From Flavisolibacter sp. (GTDB lineage: Bacteria > Bacteroidota > Bacteroidia > Chitinophagales > Chitinophagaceae): a DNA stretch of 10,088 bases. Positions 1 to 7,508 of this stretch are shown here, in pieces. The stretch covers positions 1 through 10,088 of the forward strand of contig JAICTW010000041.1 of assembly GCA_025936195.1 (NCBI GenBank), read 5' to 3'. The position numbers and the translations under genes are program-made. The notes under the pieces are model-generated. The model was not told the DNA's origin, made no database searches, and saw only the letters and a list, made by a program, of their open reading frames with translations. Numbering within the stretch: the stretch's first letter is position 1; every line of letters starts with the position of its first letter.

Positions 1-180
1 GCTCCCGGCGTTCGCATATTATCAACTTATAAAAATGGATTGTATGCAAAGATGAGCGGCACATCAATGGCCACACCACACGTAGCAGGATTGCTTCTAT
101 TGGAAGGAAGAAAGATCAGCTATTCCGGATTTGCGCTGAATGATCCGGATGGAACACCGGATAAAATTGTACACAAATAG
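1..180 (+). CDS. Subtilisin-like serine protease (S8), C-terminal end only
   Basis: This is the last 59 residues of a protease whose 5' part lies outside the window; frame 1 is open from the first base to the TAG stop. The motif [11 protein letters not shown] at local residues 20-30 is the hallmark around the catalytic serine of subtilases (family S8), with Ser22 of the fragment as the nucleophile; the Asp and His of the triad would lie upstream and cannot be checked. Only about 29 residues follow this motif, ending in a short stretch with [10 protein letters not shown]. There is therefore no type IX secretion C-terminal domain and no long C-terminal extension. Subtilases are usually exported degradative or processing proteases, but export cannot be judged without the N-terminus. 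The gene shows no functional link to its neighbours, since about 800 bp separate it from the next intact gene. Confidence 0.93.
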   Translation, partial: APGVRILSTYKNGLYAKMSGTSMATPHVAGLLLLEGRKISYSGFALNDPDGTPDKIVHK

Positions 181-240
181 TTGTGTTGATTTTGTTCTTT
201 GCTGGACAATAATAAACTCTTGCTGAAAAAGTATTGAAAG

Positions 241-260
241 CTGTCTTTTATTAAAGACAG
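241..260 (+). terminator. Hairpin 60 bp after the protease gene
   Basis: CTGTCTTT (241-248) and AAAGACAG (253-260) form a perfect 8-bp stem closed by the 4-base loop TATT. It sits where a terminator for the protease gene would be expected. No T-run follows on the plus strand, so it is not a standard intrinsic terminator. It may be an RNA 3'-end stabilising hairpin, or chance. Confidence 0.35.
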
Positions 261-518
261 GTGACATGAATAAAATTTGTTTACTGTAATAAACGATCAG
301 CATAATAACTAGTGTGGGTGAAAAATCATTTGAAATTTAAAATTTGGGAAGCGAAAGAACGTAGGCGTTGTGATTGTTGAAGAATTTTATGAGCCAATCG
401 CCATACTACTATGAAGCTTCTCTTGTATTGCACCCAACAGATATCGGACCTTATTGCTTTTAATTTATTGTTTCCATGCCAATACATTTCTGCAATCTTG
501 CTATAGTCTTAGAAACAT

Positions 519-885
519 TCATATTGCCAAACTGCGCATATCAGTTTTGTCTTGAAAGGCCTTGGCCCCTAACTTGTAGATTTCTGCTGAAATATTCATT
601 TTATCTGAACAAATCTCGACAGGATATATAATGGCATCAAAATCAGGTTCCCTTTGTATTAATATCTCTTTGCCATATTCATAAGCTTAGGTAAGTTGGA
701 TTTAAGTAATGATAAAAAAGTATAGTAAGCAAATTTCCGACGCATATTTAAGCTTTGGTTCCTTTTCAGCCATTTTCGTAGCCGGTGAAATAAAGGCCTG
801 AGTTGTATTGGCTGCAATCTTAAAGTCAAAAATTCTGAGAAACCCGCCACAGGTTAAAACCTCACATTTAAAAAAAAATTCTCAT
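519..885 (-). pseudogene. Decayed reading frame of unknown family
   Basis: On the minus strand a frame running from 851 to a TGA at 519-521 reads like protein but carries two in-frame TAA stops, at plus-strand positions 702-704 and 687-689. Its last part, ending near YKLGAKAFQDKTDMRSLAI, is low in stops and chemically protein-like. An ATG at 883-885 would join this frame if the run of nine T (nine A on the plus strand, around 870-878) were one base shorter, so a homopolymer frameshift is also likely. I do not recognise the family. The longest intact frame here (659-850, GTG start) lies in a different register and covers only part of the region. What is visible is a frame with several lesions; that it was once a gene is inference, and chance openness in AT-rich DNA remains possible. 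Confidence 0.28.
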
Positions 886-894
886 TTCAATGAT

Positions 895-911
895 TACAAT
901 TACTAATTGTA
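895..911. promoter_or_regulatory. Near-perfect palindrome upstream of the sigma factor gene
   Basis: TACAATTA, one central C, then TAATTGTA: 8-bp arms that match without error around a single central base. It ends 66 bp before the sigma factor start codon, which suits an operator bound by a dimeric regulator. It is AT-only apart from one C or G per arm, so chance occurrence is more likely than for a GC-mixed site. Confidence 0.35.
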
Positions 912-977
912 GATTTACTAAGCTATGACAGGCAACCATTTGCCAAATCATTCGTATTCACTTTTAATTTATCTGGA

Positions 978-1553
978 TTGGATCTTCAAACGCTCATAGC
1001 CGGCTGCATACGGAATAACCAGAGGGACCAAAAATTCCTCTATGAAAAATATTATGGCTACTGCCTTAAAACCGTATTCCGTTACATTTATCATTACGAT
1101 AAAGCTGTTGATGTGGTAAATGATGGTTTTGTAAAAATCTTCCGCAACTTTGAAAAATTTCAGTTCAGGGATATTGAGAACCTGGAAATGGTATTGATGG
1201 GATGGATGCGGATGATCATGATCAATACGGCCATTGACCATTTACGAAAGCATAATTTTTTGCCGGAGATCGGTGATATTTCCGAATCCACGTGGGCACA
1301 GGAAGACAAGAGCCAATCTTCCGATCAGGTTTTGTTGTACAAAGAATTGGTGAAGGAGATCAAAAAGCTGCCTCCATCCTACAGAACAGTTTTTAACCTT
1401 TATGTAATTGACGGATTAACGCACCAGGAAATTGCAAATTTGCTGGGCATATCCGTAGGTACATCCAAATCCAATTTATCAAAAGCAAGAGTCATCTTGC
1501 AAAAAATAGTCAAAAACAACGATCAGGAAGTAGCTGGTGTATGCAATATGTAA
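978..1553 (+). CDS. ECF-type RNA polymerase sigma-70 factor
   Basis: This 191-residue protein directs RNA polymerase to a specific promoter set. Sigma region 2 spans about residues 18-92 (core binding and -10 recognition; FLYEKYYGYC early, NDGFVKIFRNFEKF in the middle, AIDHLR at the end). Sigma region 4 spans about 120-178, with a helix-turn-helix around 147-170 (LTHQEIANLLGISVGTSKSNLSKAR). Length and the lack of other regions fit the extracytoplasmic-function group. The start is TTG at 978: no ATG or GTG lies in frame between the upstream stop at 891-893 and this codon, and the first ATG in frame (1041) would cut into region 2. The N-terminal residues MDLQTLIAGCIRNNQ look normal for the family, which supports the TTG. 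No Shine-Dalgarno sequence is seen. The stop overlaps the next gene by 13 bp, so the downstream membrane protein is probably its partner regulator. Confidence 0.93.
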   Translation: MDLQTLIAGCIRNNQRDQKFLYEKYYGYCLKTVFRYIYHYDKAVDVVNDGFVKIFRNFEKFQFRDIENLEMVLMGWMRMIMINTAIDHLRKHNFLPEIGDISESTWAQEDKSQSSDQVLLYKELVKEIKKLPPSYRTVFNLYVIDGLTHQEIANLLGISVGTSKSNLSKARVILQKIVKNNDQEVAGVCNM

Positions 1554-2833
1554 ACGACGATATGGATGAACTGTTTCGCAGGGCCGCTGAAAACTACCCT
1601 TTGGATACCAATGGTGCAGATTGGAATAAAGTATTGTCTGCCCTTCAGGGACAAGATGCTTCCCAACTTGTTCCCGAAAAAAAGAAAAATAAAAAGGGCC
1701 GCTTTTTATGGCTGCTCCTTTTATTGCCATTAGGTTTTATTTGCAATAGAGTTTATAATTCCGGAGGTGATACGAATAGCACACTACCGCAAGCTGTTGC
1801 TTCAAAAGAAAATAAAGCTACCGGTACAAATCAAATTACATCCACCGCTAAAAAACAATTGAACAAGGCACGGGTCAATATCAATAGTGATGATGTAATT
1901 ACAATCGGCGCTGAAAAAAAATATTCAGATCCGCAACAGGAATTTCTTTCAGGGAATCAATCATCCAACCGGAAGAATGCTCCATCACAGACATCTTTCA
2001 AAGGGAATAAACACAAAGAGGTTACAAGCTTTGTTTCTGCTTTCCAGCAAAATCAAAATGTGTTTACAAGCGATGTCAATTTAAGTGATAATGCAAATTC
2101 ATTTTCACGAAGCTATATTCGGGAAATAGCATTTGGAAAGGCAAAACCGGAACTCGGGGAATTTGTGTTGAACAAAGAACTGCTTCCATTAAAAAATCCT
2201 TCTGATGAAGGCACAAAGCAAAATCCGCAAACCGGAAGAAGGCAAAAGAAGTTTTACATTGGATTAATTGGTGGAATGGATGCTACCACTGTGAAGTTTC
2301 AAAAAATTGAAAATAAAGGACATGATTTTGGAGTGTTGGTGGGATATCAATTGAATAAAAAATGGAGCATTGAAGCCGGAAGCTTTGTCGAAAACAAATA
2401 CTACTATAGCGAAGGCAAATATTTCAATACGGCAAAAATTTATATGCCGCCAAACTCCTGGATTAAAGATGTTTCAGGCGATTGCAAAATGATTGAAGTG
2501 CCCATTTCCGTAAAATATAATTTTTCATCCCGTAAAAATTCTTCCTGGTTTGCCACGCTGGGCTCTTCTTCTTTTTTTATGAAGAAGGAAGATTACACTT
2601 ATAATTACTATTACGGCAGTTCAGGCCCTGTGGCCCATTACAAAGAATACAAAAACTCTTCCACCAATTTGTTTTCCAACATCAGCGTAACTGGAGGCTA
2701 TACACATAAGTTAGGAAGGCTTACCGATTTACGCATTGAACCTTATCTGAAAATTCCGATATCCGGAATGGGCATAGGCAAATTGCCTTTATTAAGTACA
2801 GGACTTCACGTTGGTGTTATCAAAAGATTCTGA
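1541..2833 (+). CDS. Single-pass membrane protein with C-terminal outer-membrane beta-barrel-like domain
   Basis: A 430-residue protein co-encoded with the sigma factor. Residues 1-53 are charged and cytoplasm-like (MDELFRRAAENYPLDTNGADW), ending in a lysine-rich cluster at 47-52. Residues 54-68 (RFLWLLLLLPLGFIC) form one membrane helix, and the Lys/Arg-rich side before it predicts N-in topology. Residues 70-236 are a low-complexity polar linker rich in Asn, Gln, Lys and Ser. Residues 237-430 alternate like beta-strands with many aromatic residues (GLIGGMDATTVKF, SIEAGSFVENKYYYS, MIEVPISVKYNF, FATLGSSSFFM, RIEPYLKIPISGMGIGKLPLLSTGL) and end in Phe, as outer-membrane barrels do. Databases commonly label such C-terminal domains outer membrane beta-barrel (PorT-like). 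Sigma-anti-sigma arrangement and overlap suggest the N-terminus may hold or tune the sigma factor. This is inference: no classic ASD or zinc anti-sigma motif is visible. Confidence 0.82.
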   Translation: MQYVNDDMDELFRRAAENYPLDTNGADWNKVLSALQGQDASQLVPEKKKNKKGRFLWLLLLLPLGFICNRVYNSGGDTNSTLPQAVASKENKATGTNQITSTAKKQLNKARVNINSDDVITIGAEKKYSDPQQEFLSGNQSSNRKNAPSQTSFKGNKHKEVTSFVSAFQQNQNVFTSDVNLSDNANSFSRSYIREIAFGKAKPELGEFVLNKELLPLKNPSDEGTKQNPQTGRRQKKFYIGLIGGMDATTVKFQKIENKGHDFGVLVGYQLNKKWSIEAGSFVENKYYYSEGKYFNTAKIYMPPNSWIKDVSGDCKMIEVPISVKYNFSSRKNSSWFATLGSSSFFMKKEDYTYNYYYGSSGPVAHYKEYKNSSTNLFSNISVTGGYTHKLGRLTDLRIEPYLKIPISGMGIGKLPLLSTGLHVGVIKRF

Positions 2834-2856
2834 CCCTTTTATTTCTTCCATTTTCA

Positions 2857-2879
2857 GTAAAGAGCAACCACGCTTTTAC
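2857..2879 (+). terminator. Hairpin after the sigma factor/barrel unit
   Basis: GTAAA plus AGC on the left (one bulged G at 2862) pairs with GCT plus TTTAC on the right around the loop AACCAC, giving 8 base pairs. It starts 23 bp after the barrel gene stop and 50 bp before the sugar transferase gene. There is no following T-run, so any terminator role is weakly supported. Confidence 0.3.
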
Positions 2880-2928
2880 CACTTGCGTATTGAATTCATA
2901 ATCTGTTCTTAATGATCAAAACGCATTG

Positions 2929-3660
2929 ATGAAAAATTTATCTGCGCAGCAGGCATTGGAAAATTCCGGTTTAAAAAAAATAGATCATTTGGAAATAGCA
3001 GATGTGGTTCGTCCCGCAGGCGAATTTCATCTCCTGTATCTTGATCATAAATTTCCTTTGCAGCAAAAAGGCAATTTGCTTTTAAAGCGAGGTTTTGATC
3101 TTCTTATTTCTTTTCTCCTGCTTGCAGGATTGTCTATCTGGTTATTTCCAATCATTGCTTTACTGATAAAACTGGATTCAAAAGGACCGGTATTCTTTTT
3201 TCAAAAGAGAAATAAAAAAAATGGGAAGCTGTTTACCTGCATCAAGTTCCGCACCATGATCGTGAATGATAAAGCTGATGAATTACCGGCTACAGAAAAC
3301 GATCGGCGCATTACACGAATAGGAAAAATATTGCGCTGCCATCATTTGGATGAGCTGCCGCAGTTGCTGAATGTTTTCATGGGTGATATGTCCATGATCG
3401 GACCGCGTCCATATATGATCAGCGATAATAAAAAATACGAAGTTCTTATTAAAGATTATTCGATCCGTTTTAAAGTGAAGCCGGGCATAACGGGTTTGGC
3501 ACAGGTATTTGATCAGGTAAATCCGGTAGTGCAGGCCGAAAATATGGAGGCGAGAGCGAAGAAAGATATTTACTACGTCTATAACTGGTCGCCGGTACTG
3601 GATGCAAAAATTTTCTTTCGCACCTTTTTTAAAATGGCCGCAATGCAAAAACAATCATGA
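2929..3660 (+). CDS. Polyprenyl-phosphate sugar-1-phosphate transferase (bacterial sugar transferase family)
   Basis: This enzyme of the bacterial sugar transferase family (PF02397) would move a sugar-1-phosphate from a nucleotide sugar onto undecaprenyl phosphate at the inner membrane, the first step in building a lipid-linked glycan. The protein has 243 residues. A hydrophobic segment at about 57-81 is the single membrane or re-entrant helix. Family motifs follow in order: KFRTM at 106-110, the catalytic Asp-Glu pair in LDELPQLLNVFMGDMSMIGPRP (D141, E142), KPGITGLAQ at 184-192 and YNWSPVLDAKIFF near the end. It lacks the long multi-helix N-terminus of WbaP/WcaJ types, so it is the small PglC-like form with about 50 extra N-terminal residues. 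The ATG at 2929 is preferred over a TTG codon directly before it. The gene ends in a 4-bp ATGA overlap with the ABC transporter gene, implying coupled translation. The sugar specificity cannot be read from the sequence. Confidence 0.93.
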   Translation: MKNLSAQQALENSGLKKIDHLEIADVVRPAGEFHLLYLDHKFPLQQKGNLLLKRGFDLLISFLLLAGLSIWLFPIIALLIKLDSKGPVFFFQKRNKKNGKLFTCIKFRTMIVNDKADELPATENDRRITRIGKILRCHHLDELPQLLNVFMGDMSMIGPRPYMISDNKKYEVLIKDYSIRFKVKPGITGLAQVFDQVNPVVQAENMEARAKKDIYYVYNWSPVLDAKIFFRTFFKMAAMQKQS

Positions 3661-5402
3661 TACCGGTTATAACATCCGCATCTGATCGTTTCTTCAAAGA
3701 AAAGGCAAGTGTTGCTCAACCGTCTGCTTCTCAAACCAAAAGCATTATCCGAAATATATTTTCCGTTCTGAACCCGGATGAGAAGAGACGCTTTGCTGTG
3801 TTGATCGTATTGGATATTGTCATCAGCACCATTGATATTTTATCCCTAGCATTATTAGTATGGATCATTCAGTTTTATGTGCAGCCCGGAACAAAAAATA
3901 GTTTGTCGTTTTTGCCAGCGTGGATGGCTGACCGGAACTCAATTGTGTTTATTGCCATTTTCTTTCTTCTGTTCAGTTTTAAAAATCTGGCTGCATTTCT
4001 CATTTCAAAAGCTCAAAATAATTTTACCGGCAATGTTGCGGTACGCATCTCGGAAAATAATTTGCATGCTTATCAAAATGCAGCTTTTGAAGAATTCATT
4101 CATGTGGATTCTTCTGTTCATGTGCGGAAGATTGCTTACCAGCCTTTTGATTTTTGCCAATACCTCCTCTCCGGAATTCAGCAGATTATTACACAAACAT
4201 TTTTGATTGGTTTTAGCATTCTTGCCATTCTCCTTTTCAATGGAAGGCTTTTTCTTTTGCTCCTTTTGATTTTATTGCCACCCGTGGTAGCCGTGTTTTA
4301 CTTCATAAAGCTCCGGCTTTCAAAAGCAAAGCTGCACATAAAATCAAGCAACGAAAAATCCTTCCGGCACATGATGGATGCTTTGAAAGGATTTGTTGAA
4401 GGAAATATTTATCATCGTAATAATTTTTTTCGTAAGCGCTTCACTACTCAGCGCCGCATCTTCAGCAGGCATTTATTCAATTCCATAAGCTTGCAAACGC
4501 TGCCGGGCCGCCTCATTGAAATATTCGCCGTAATGGGTTTATTTATTTTGATCCTTATTGCAAAATGGTCTGGCGCCAATGACAGTGCGGCATTGATCAC
4601 CACAGGTGCTTTTATTGCTGCAGCGTATAAGATCATACCGGGACTGGTGAAGATCATTAACATATCAGGACAAATGAAAGCTTATGAATTTTCTATAGAA
4701 GAGGTCATTGCTAAAGAAAATCAAGAAGAAGCAACTACGCTGAATAAAGGCAATGTTATTCATTCGCTCCAATTTGAAAACATTTGTTTCCAGTATAAAG
4801 AACTGCCTGTTTTAAGCAACATGAATTTTACTGTTCGTCAGGGAGATTTTGTTGGTATCACCGGAAGGTCCGGCAAAGGGAAAACAACCTTGTTCAATTT
4901 GCTGCTTGGATTTTTATCTCCATCAAATGGAAGTATTTTCATCAATGGTTTGCAGCTTAATGAAAATGAGCTGAAGGAATACTGGCCTTCTATCTCTTAT
5001 GTTCGGCAGCAATCTTTTTTTATTCATGATACGCTTTTGAGGAACATTACATTGGAGGAAGAGACGTTTGATGAAAAGAAGTTGAATTGTGCTATAAAGA
5101 TTTCTGGCCTTGAAGAATTCATTCAGCAATCTCCGCAAGGATTACATACCATCATAACCGAGAATGGAAAAAATATAAGTGGTGGCCAGCAGCAACGAAT
5201 TGCACTGGCAAGAGCCGTTTATAAAGATGCGCACCTTATTCTGCTTGATGAACCTTTTAATGAATTGGATGAAACATCGGAATTGGAATTATTGCATCAT
5301 TTTAAAAACATGGCAGATAGCGGAAGAATTGTGATCATGATCACACACAACAAAAAAGCGCTTTCTTTTTGTACTAAAACCATTTCTTTGGATGAACCGT
5401 AG
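3657..5402 (+). CDS. ABC half-transporter, lipid-linked oligosaccharide flippase type (MsbA/PglK-like)
   Basis: A 581-residue fusion of a membrane domain and an ATPase domain, acting as a dimer in the inner membrane. Hydrophobic segments at about 47-73, 94-118, 170-195, 197-217, 285-303 and 311-335 give the usual six helices. The ATPase part (about 370-581) is complete: Walker A GRSGKGKT at 403-410, Q-loop region near SYVRQQ (447-452), signature ISGGQQQR at 507-514, Walker B LILLDEP at 527-533 with the catalytic Glu532, and H-loop His564. Exporters of this architecture include MsbA and the lipid-linked oligosaccharide flippase PglK. Its place between a sugar transferase and a glycosyltransferase makes flipping of a polyprenyl-linked glycan the best guess, but a lipid or peptide exporter cannot be excluded. 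The gene overlaps the upstream gene by 4 bp and the downstream GT4 gene by 11 bp. Confidence 0.92.
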   Translation: MIPVITSASDRFFKEKASVAQPSASQTKSIIRNIFSVLNPDEKRRFAVLIVLDIVISTIDILSLALLVWIIQFYVQPGTKNSLSFLPAWMADRNSIVFIAIFFLLFSFKNLAAFLISKAQNNFTGNVAVRISENNLHAYQNAAFEEFIHVDSSVHVRKIAYQPFDFCQYLLSGIQQIITQTFLIGFSILAILLFNGRLFLLLLLILLPPVVAVFYFIKLRLSKAKLHIKSSNEKSFRHMMDALKGFVEGNIYHRNNFFRKRFTTQRRIFSRHLFNSISLQTLPGRLIEIFAVMGLFILILIAKWSGANDSAALITTGAFIAAAYKIIPGLVKIINISGQMKAYEFSIEEVIAKENQEEATTLNKGNVIHSLQFENICFQYKELPVLSNMNFTVRQGDFVGITGRSGKGKTTLFNLLLGFLSPSNGSIFINGLQLNENELKEYWPSISYVRQQSFFIHDTLLRNITLEEETFDEKKLNCAIKISGLEEFIQQSPQGLHTIITENGKNISGGQQQRIALARAVYKDAHLILLDEPFNELDETSELELLHHFKNMADSGRIVIMITHNKKALSFCTKTISLDEP

Positions 5403-6507
5403 AGAAAAATGCTTTATCATTCTTTCTCCTGGTTTTGCTGCTTCTGAAAACGACAGCACCTGTTTGCCCATGCAACAACAATTTGTAAAAACACTTTCCG
5501 AATTGTACCCGCATCTAAGCGTTGTTGTTCTTGCTTTTCAATATCCTTATCATGAAAAGACGTATTGCTGGCATAACATAACTGTCCAAAGCTTCAATGG
5601 AAGGAATAAAGGTGGAATTCCAAAATTATTCCTGCGACAAAAAACAGAAACTGCTTTAAAAAAGATCTCTAAAGAGAAACAAATTATTGGCCTGCTAAGT
5701 TTTTGGCTGAATGAATGTGCTTTGGTCGGCAAACGTTTTGGTGCAAAAAATAACATTCCGCATTACTGCTGGTTATTGGGACAGGATGCAAAAAAAGAAA
5801 ACAAGTATCCCCAAAGATTATCTGTTGCATCCAATGAATTAATTGCCTTATCCGATTTTTTGCAGGATGAATTTGATAACAATCATGGTGTGCGGCCATT
5901 TGCAGTAATTCCTCCGGGTATTGAAGCGAAACAAAGAGATGAAAGGAAAAGAGATATTGATCTTTTAACAAGCGGATCATTGATCCCGTTAAAACGCCTT
6001 GAACTTTTTATTAAACTTGTCGCTCAAATAAAACAAAGTTATTCCGATGTGAAAGCTGTTTTGGCAGGAGATGGTCCTAAAAGAAAATATCTTGAAGTTC
6101 TTACTATCAAATACAGAATGGAAAACAATATTTTTTTTACCGGTGAGATTTCCCATCAGGAAGTCCTTCAATTGATGCAGAGGACAAAAGTTTTTATTCA
6201 TCCTTCTTCTTATGAAGGTTTTTCCGGTGTATGTCAGGAAGCTTTAAGTGAGGGTGTCCACGTCATCAGCTTTTGCAGAGCCATGAAGAATGATATTGAT
6301 CATTGGCATATTGTAAATGGCAAAAATGAATTAAAGCAAAAAGCAATGGAGTTGCTTTCGCAATCTTTAGATCATCACGGAGTATCACCTTATCTTATGA
6401 CAGATACAGTTCAAAGGATGATGCGCTTGTACGGCGAAGGTCAAACTGCTTTTTTCAGCGAGTTCAATAATGAAATGGCCTTTTCAAAAACAAAGAGTGG
6501 GGTATAA
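5392..6507 (+). CDS. Glycosyltransferase family 4 (GT-B fold)
   Basis: A 371-residue retaining glycosyltransferase of the GT4 kind, probably adding a sugar to the lipid-linked intermediate on the cytoplasmic face of the membrane. The donor-binding C-terminal half carries the expected landmarks: GSLIPLKRLELFI at 195-207 with the conserved lysine, LAGDGP at 224-229, and HPSSYEGFSGVCQEALSEG at 270-288 with the E-x7-E pair (E275 and E283). The N-terminal acceptor half lacks an obvious GGxE motif, so the start of the GT-B fold is divergent. The ATG at 5392 overlaps the ABC transporter stop by 11 bp. The C-terminal 22 residues are encoded in DNA that also encodes the end of the opposing GT9 gene. 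No membrane segment is seen. Donor and acceptor cannot be assigned. Confidence 0.92.
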   Translation: MNRREKCFIILSPGFAASENDSTCLPMQQQFVKTLSELYPHLSVVVLAFQYPYHEKTYCWHNITVQSFNGRNKGGIPKLFLRQKTETALKKISKEKQIIGLLSFWLNECALVGKRFGAKNNIPHYCWLLGQDAKKENKYPQRLSVASNELIALSDFLQDEFDNNHGVRPFAVIPPGIEAKQRDERKRDIDLLTSGSLIPLKRLELFIKLVAQIKQSYSDVKAVLAGDGPKRKYLEVLTIKYRMENNIFFTGEISHQEVLQLMQRTKVFIHPSSYEGFSGVCQEALSEGVHVISFCRAMKNDIDHWHIVNGKNELKQKAMELLSQSLDHHGVSPYLMTDTVQRMMRLYGEGQTAFFSEFNNEMAFSKTKSGV

Positions 6508-7505
6508 CGCGTCATACAATGATTATCGCCGTAGCTGCAGGTTTCCAACATGCAATTTCCACAAGCGAGATCAGATGAATGAAGCAACAAACTATGATCA
6601 CCTAATGGTGTGGCCCTGTCGCTCCTGGTAGCACCAAATAAGGCTAAAGTGGGAACTCCCGAAACCCAGGACATGTGCATGAGTCCGGAATCTTCCGACA
6701 AAGCCAGTTGTATGTTTTGCAATAGAGCAAACGCTTGTACCGGTGTTGTTTTGTTTACAAGATTAATTAGTTGATCACCCAATTGCTCTTTCAGGTAGTT
6801 AGCTTTTGAAGCAATGAAGTTTACACCAGTTACAACAAACTGAGTTGATGGAAAATGTTCCAGCCAGATCCTGGCAAATGCAACATAATTTTCTATCGGC
6901 CAGTTTCGTGTTTCAAATGCTGCTGCAGGATTTAGTAATACCAGTTTACTAATGCCATTCCATCCGTTCTGCAAAAGCAGTCGGTCCGTTTCTTTTTCAC
7001 TGACTGTTATTGAGAAATTTGAATCTGCAAAACAATTTCCGAATCCAATGGCTTCAATTGTTAACCGGCTGCATTCGCCTGCAGGTATAGGAGAGAACCG
7101 GTCGAACTCCGACCATGCTTTTGGCATCAGAGCTTTGCGGACAATTTTGCTGATGCGGTTATTTTGAAGATCAATCACAACATCATAGCGTTGCAAGAGC
7201 AGTTTTGGCAACAATAAAAAAGTAGAGGCTAATTGCTTTTTTCCATTTCTTCCTCCGCTGATGGAATAAACGTGATCGAACAAATGAAGATTCCTGGGAA
7301 TGGAATCCACTTCTTCTCTTGTGAGCAGATCAAGATGAGTGTTTTCGGGTAATGATCTTTTTAACTGTTGCAAATAAGGCAAGGTGATCACCAGGTCGCC
7401 CATAGCTTGTAAACGGATGGCGAGCACACGTTTTGGTTGAGTGCTTTTTCTCCACGGTTTGCAGGGAATATCAGGAGCAATAATTAAAGTAAGGTTTGGT
7501 GCCAC
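6441..7505 (-). CDS. Glycosyltransferase family 9 (heptosyltransferase-like)
   Basis: A 354-residue GT-B enzyme of family 9, the group of lipopolysaccharide heptosyltransferases and related sugar transferases. RVLAIRLQAMGDLVITLPYLQQLKR (26-50) is the N-terminal glycine-loop region, and SEDSGLMHMSWVSGVPTLALFGAT (270-293) is the family's nucleotide-sugar binding signature. Four cysteines near the C-terminus (C315, C318, C323, C330) match the Cys cluster common in this family. The likely start is GTG at 7503-7505, 3 bp after the GT2 stop. It gives about 25 residues ahead of the core; a GTG at residue 27 would be the alternative but would shave the family's first beta-strand. The gene forms an operon with the upstream GT2 gene. 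Its end overlaps GT4 in opposite orientation by 67 bp. Whether the donor is a heptose or another sugar is unknown. Confidence 0.92.
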   Translation of the reverse strand: MAPNLTLIIAPDIPCKPWRKSTQPKRVLAIRLQAMGDLVITLPYLQQLKRSLPENTHLDLLTREEVDSIPRNLHLFDHVYSISGGRNGKKQLASTFLLLPKLLLQRYDVVIDLQNNRISKIVRKALMPKAWSEFDRFSPIPAGECSRLTIEAIGFGNCFADSNFSITVSEKETDRLLLQNGWNGISKLVLLNPAAAFETRNWPIENYVAFARIWLEHFPSTQFVVTGVNFIASKANYLKEQLGDQLINLVNKTTPVQAFALLQNIQLALSEDSGLMHMSWVSGVPTLALFGATRSDRATPLGDHSLLLHSSDLACGNCMLETCSYGDNHCMTRYTPLFVFEKAISLLNSLKKAV

Positions 7506-7508
7506 CGC

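Larger units (their letters stand above)
181..977. other. Long AT-rich stretch without an intact gene
   Basis: About 800 bp separate the protease end from the sigma factor gene. No intact reading frame here looks like a protein. Supported content is limited to a short hairpin at 241-260, a decayed minus-strand frame at 519-885 and a palindrome at 895-911. I found no clear Bacteroidota promoter (TTTG then TAnnTTTG at about 20 bp); TTTG at 939-942 followed by TAATTTAT at 965-972 is a weak partial match too close to the gene to be convincing. The stretch has no tRNA-like or rRNA-like sequence that I can recognise. Confidence 0.7.

Noticed and set aside
97..303. A 68-residue minus-strand frame over the protease end.
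   Set aside because: It overlaps the S8 catalytic-motif coding region in antisense and its AT-rich part reads as low-complexity hydrophobic sequence, with no family resemblance.
1213..1224. Palindrome TGATCATGATCA inside the sigma factor gene.
   Set aside because: It is produced by the codons for Met-Ile-Met-Ile in region 2 and has no promoter context.
2926..2928. TTG as the start of the sugar transferase gene.
   Set aside because: It is directly followed by an ATG at 2929, the more likely start; the two proteins differ by one residue.
3283..3654. A 123-residue frame on the strand opposite the sugar transferase gene.
   Set aside because: It is the complement of a well-recognised coding region, with no independent family signal and no room for its own regulation.
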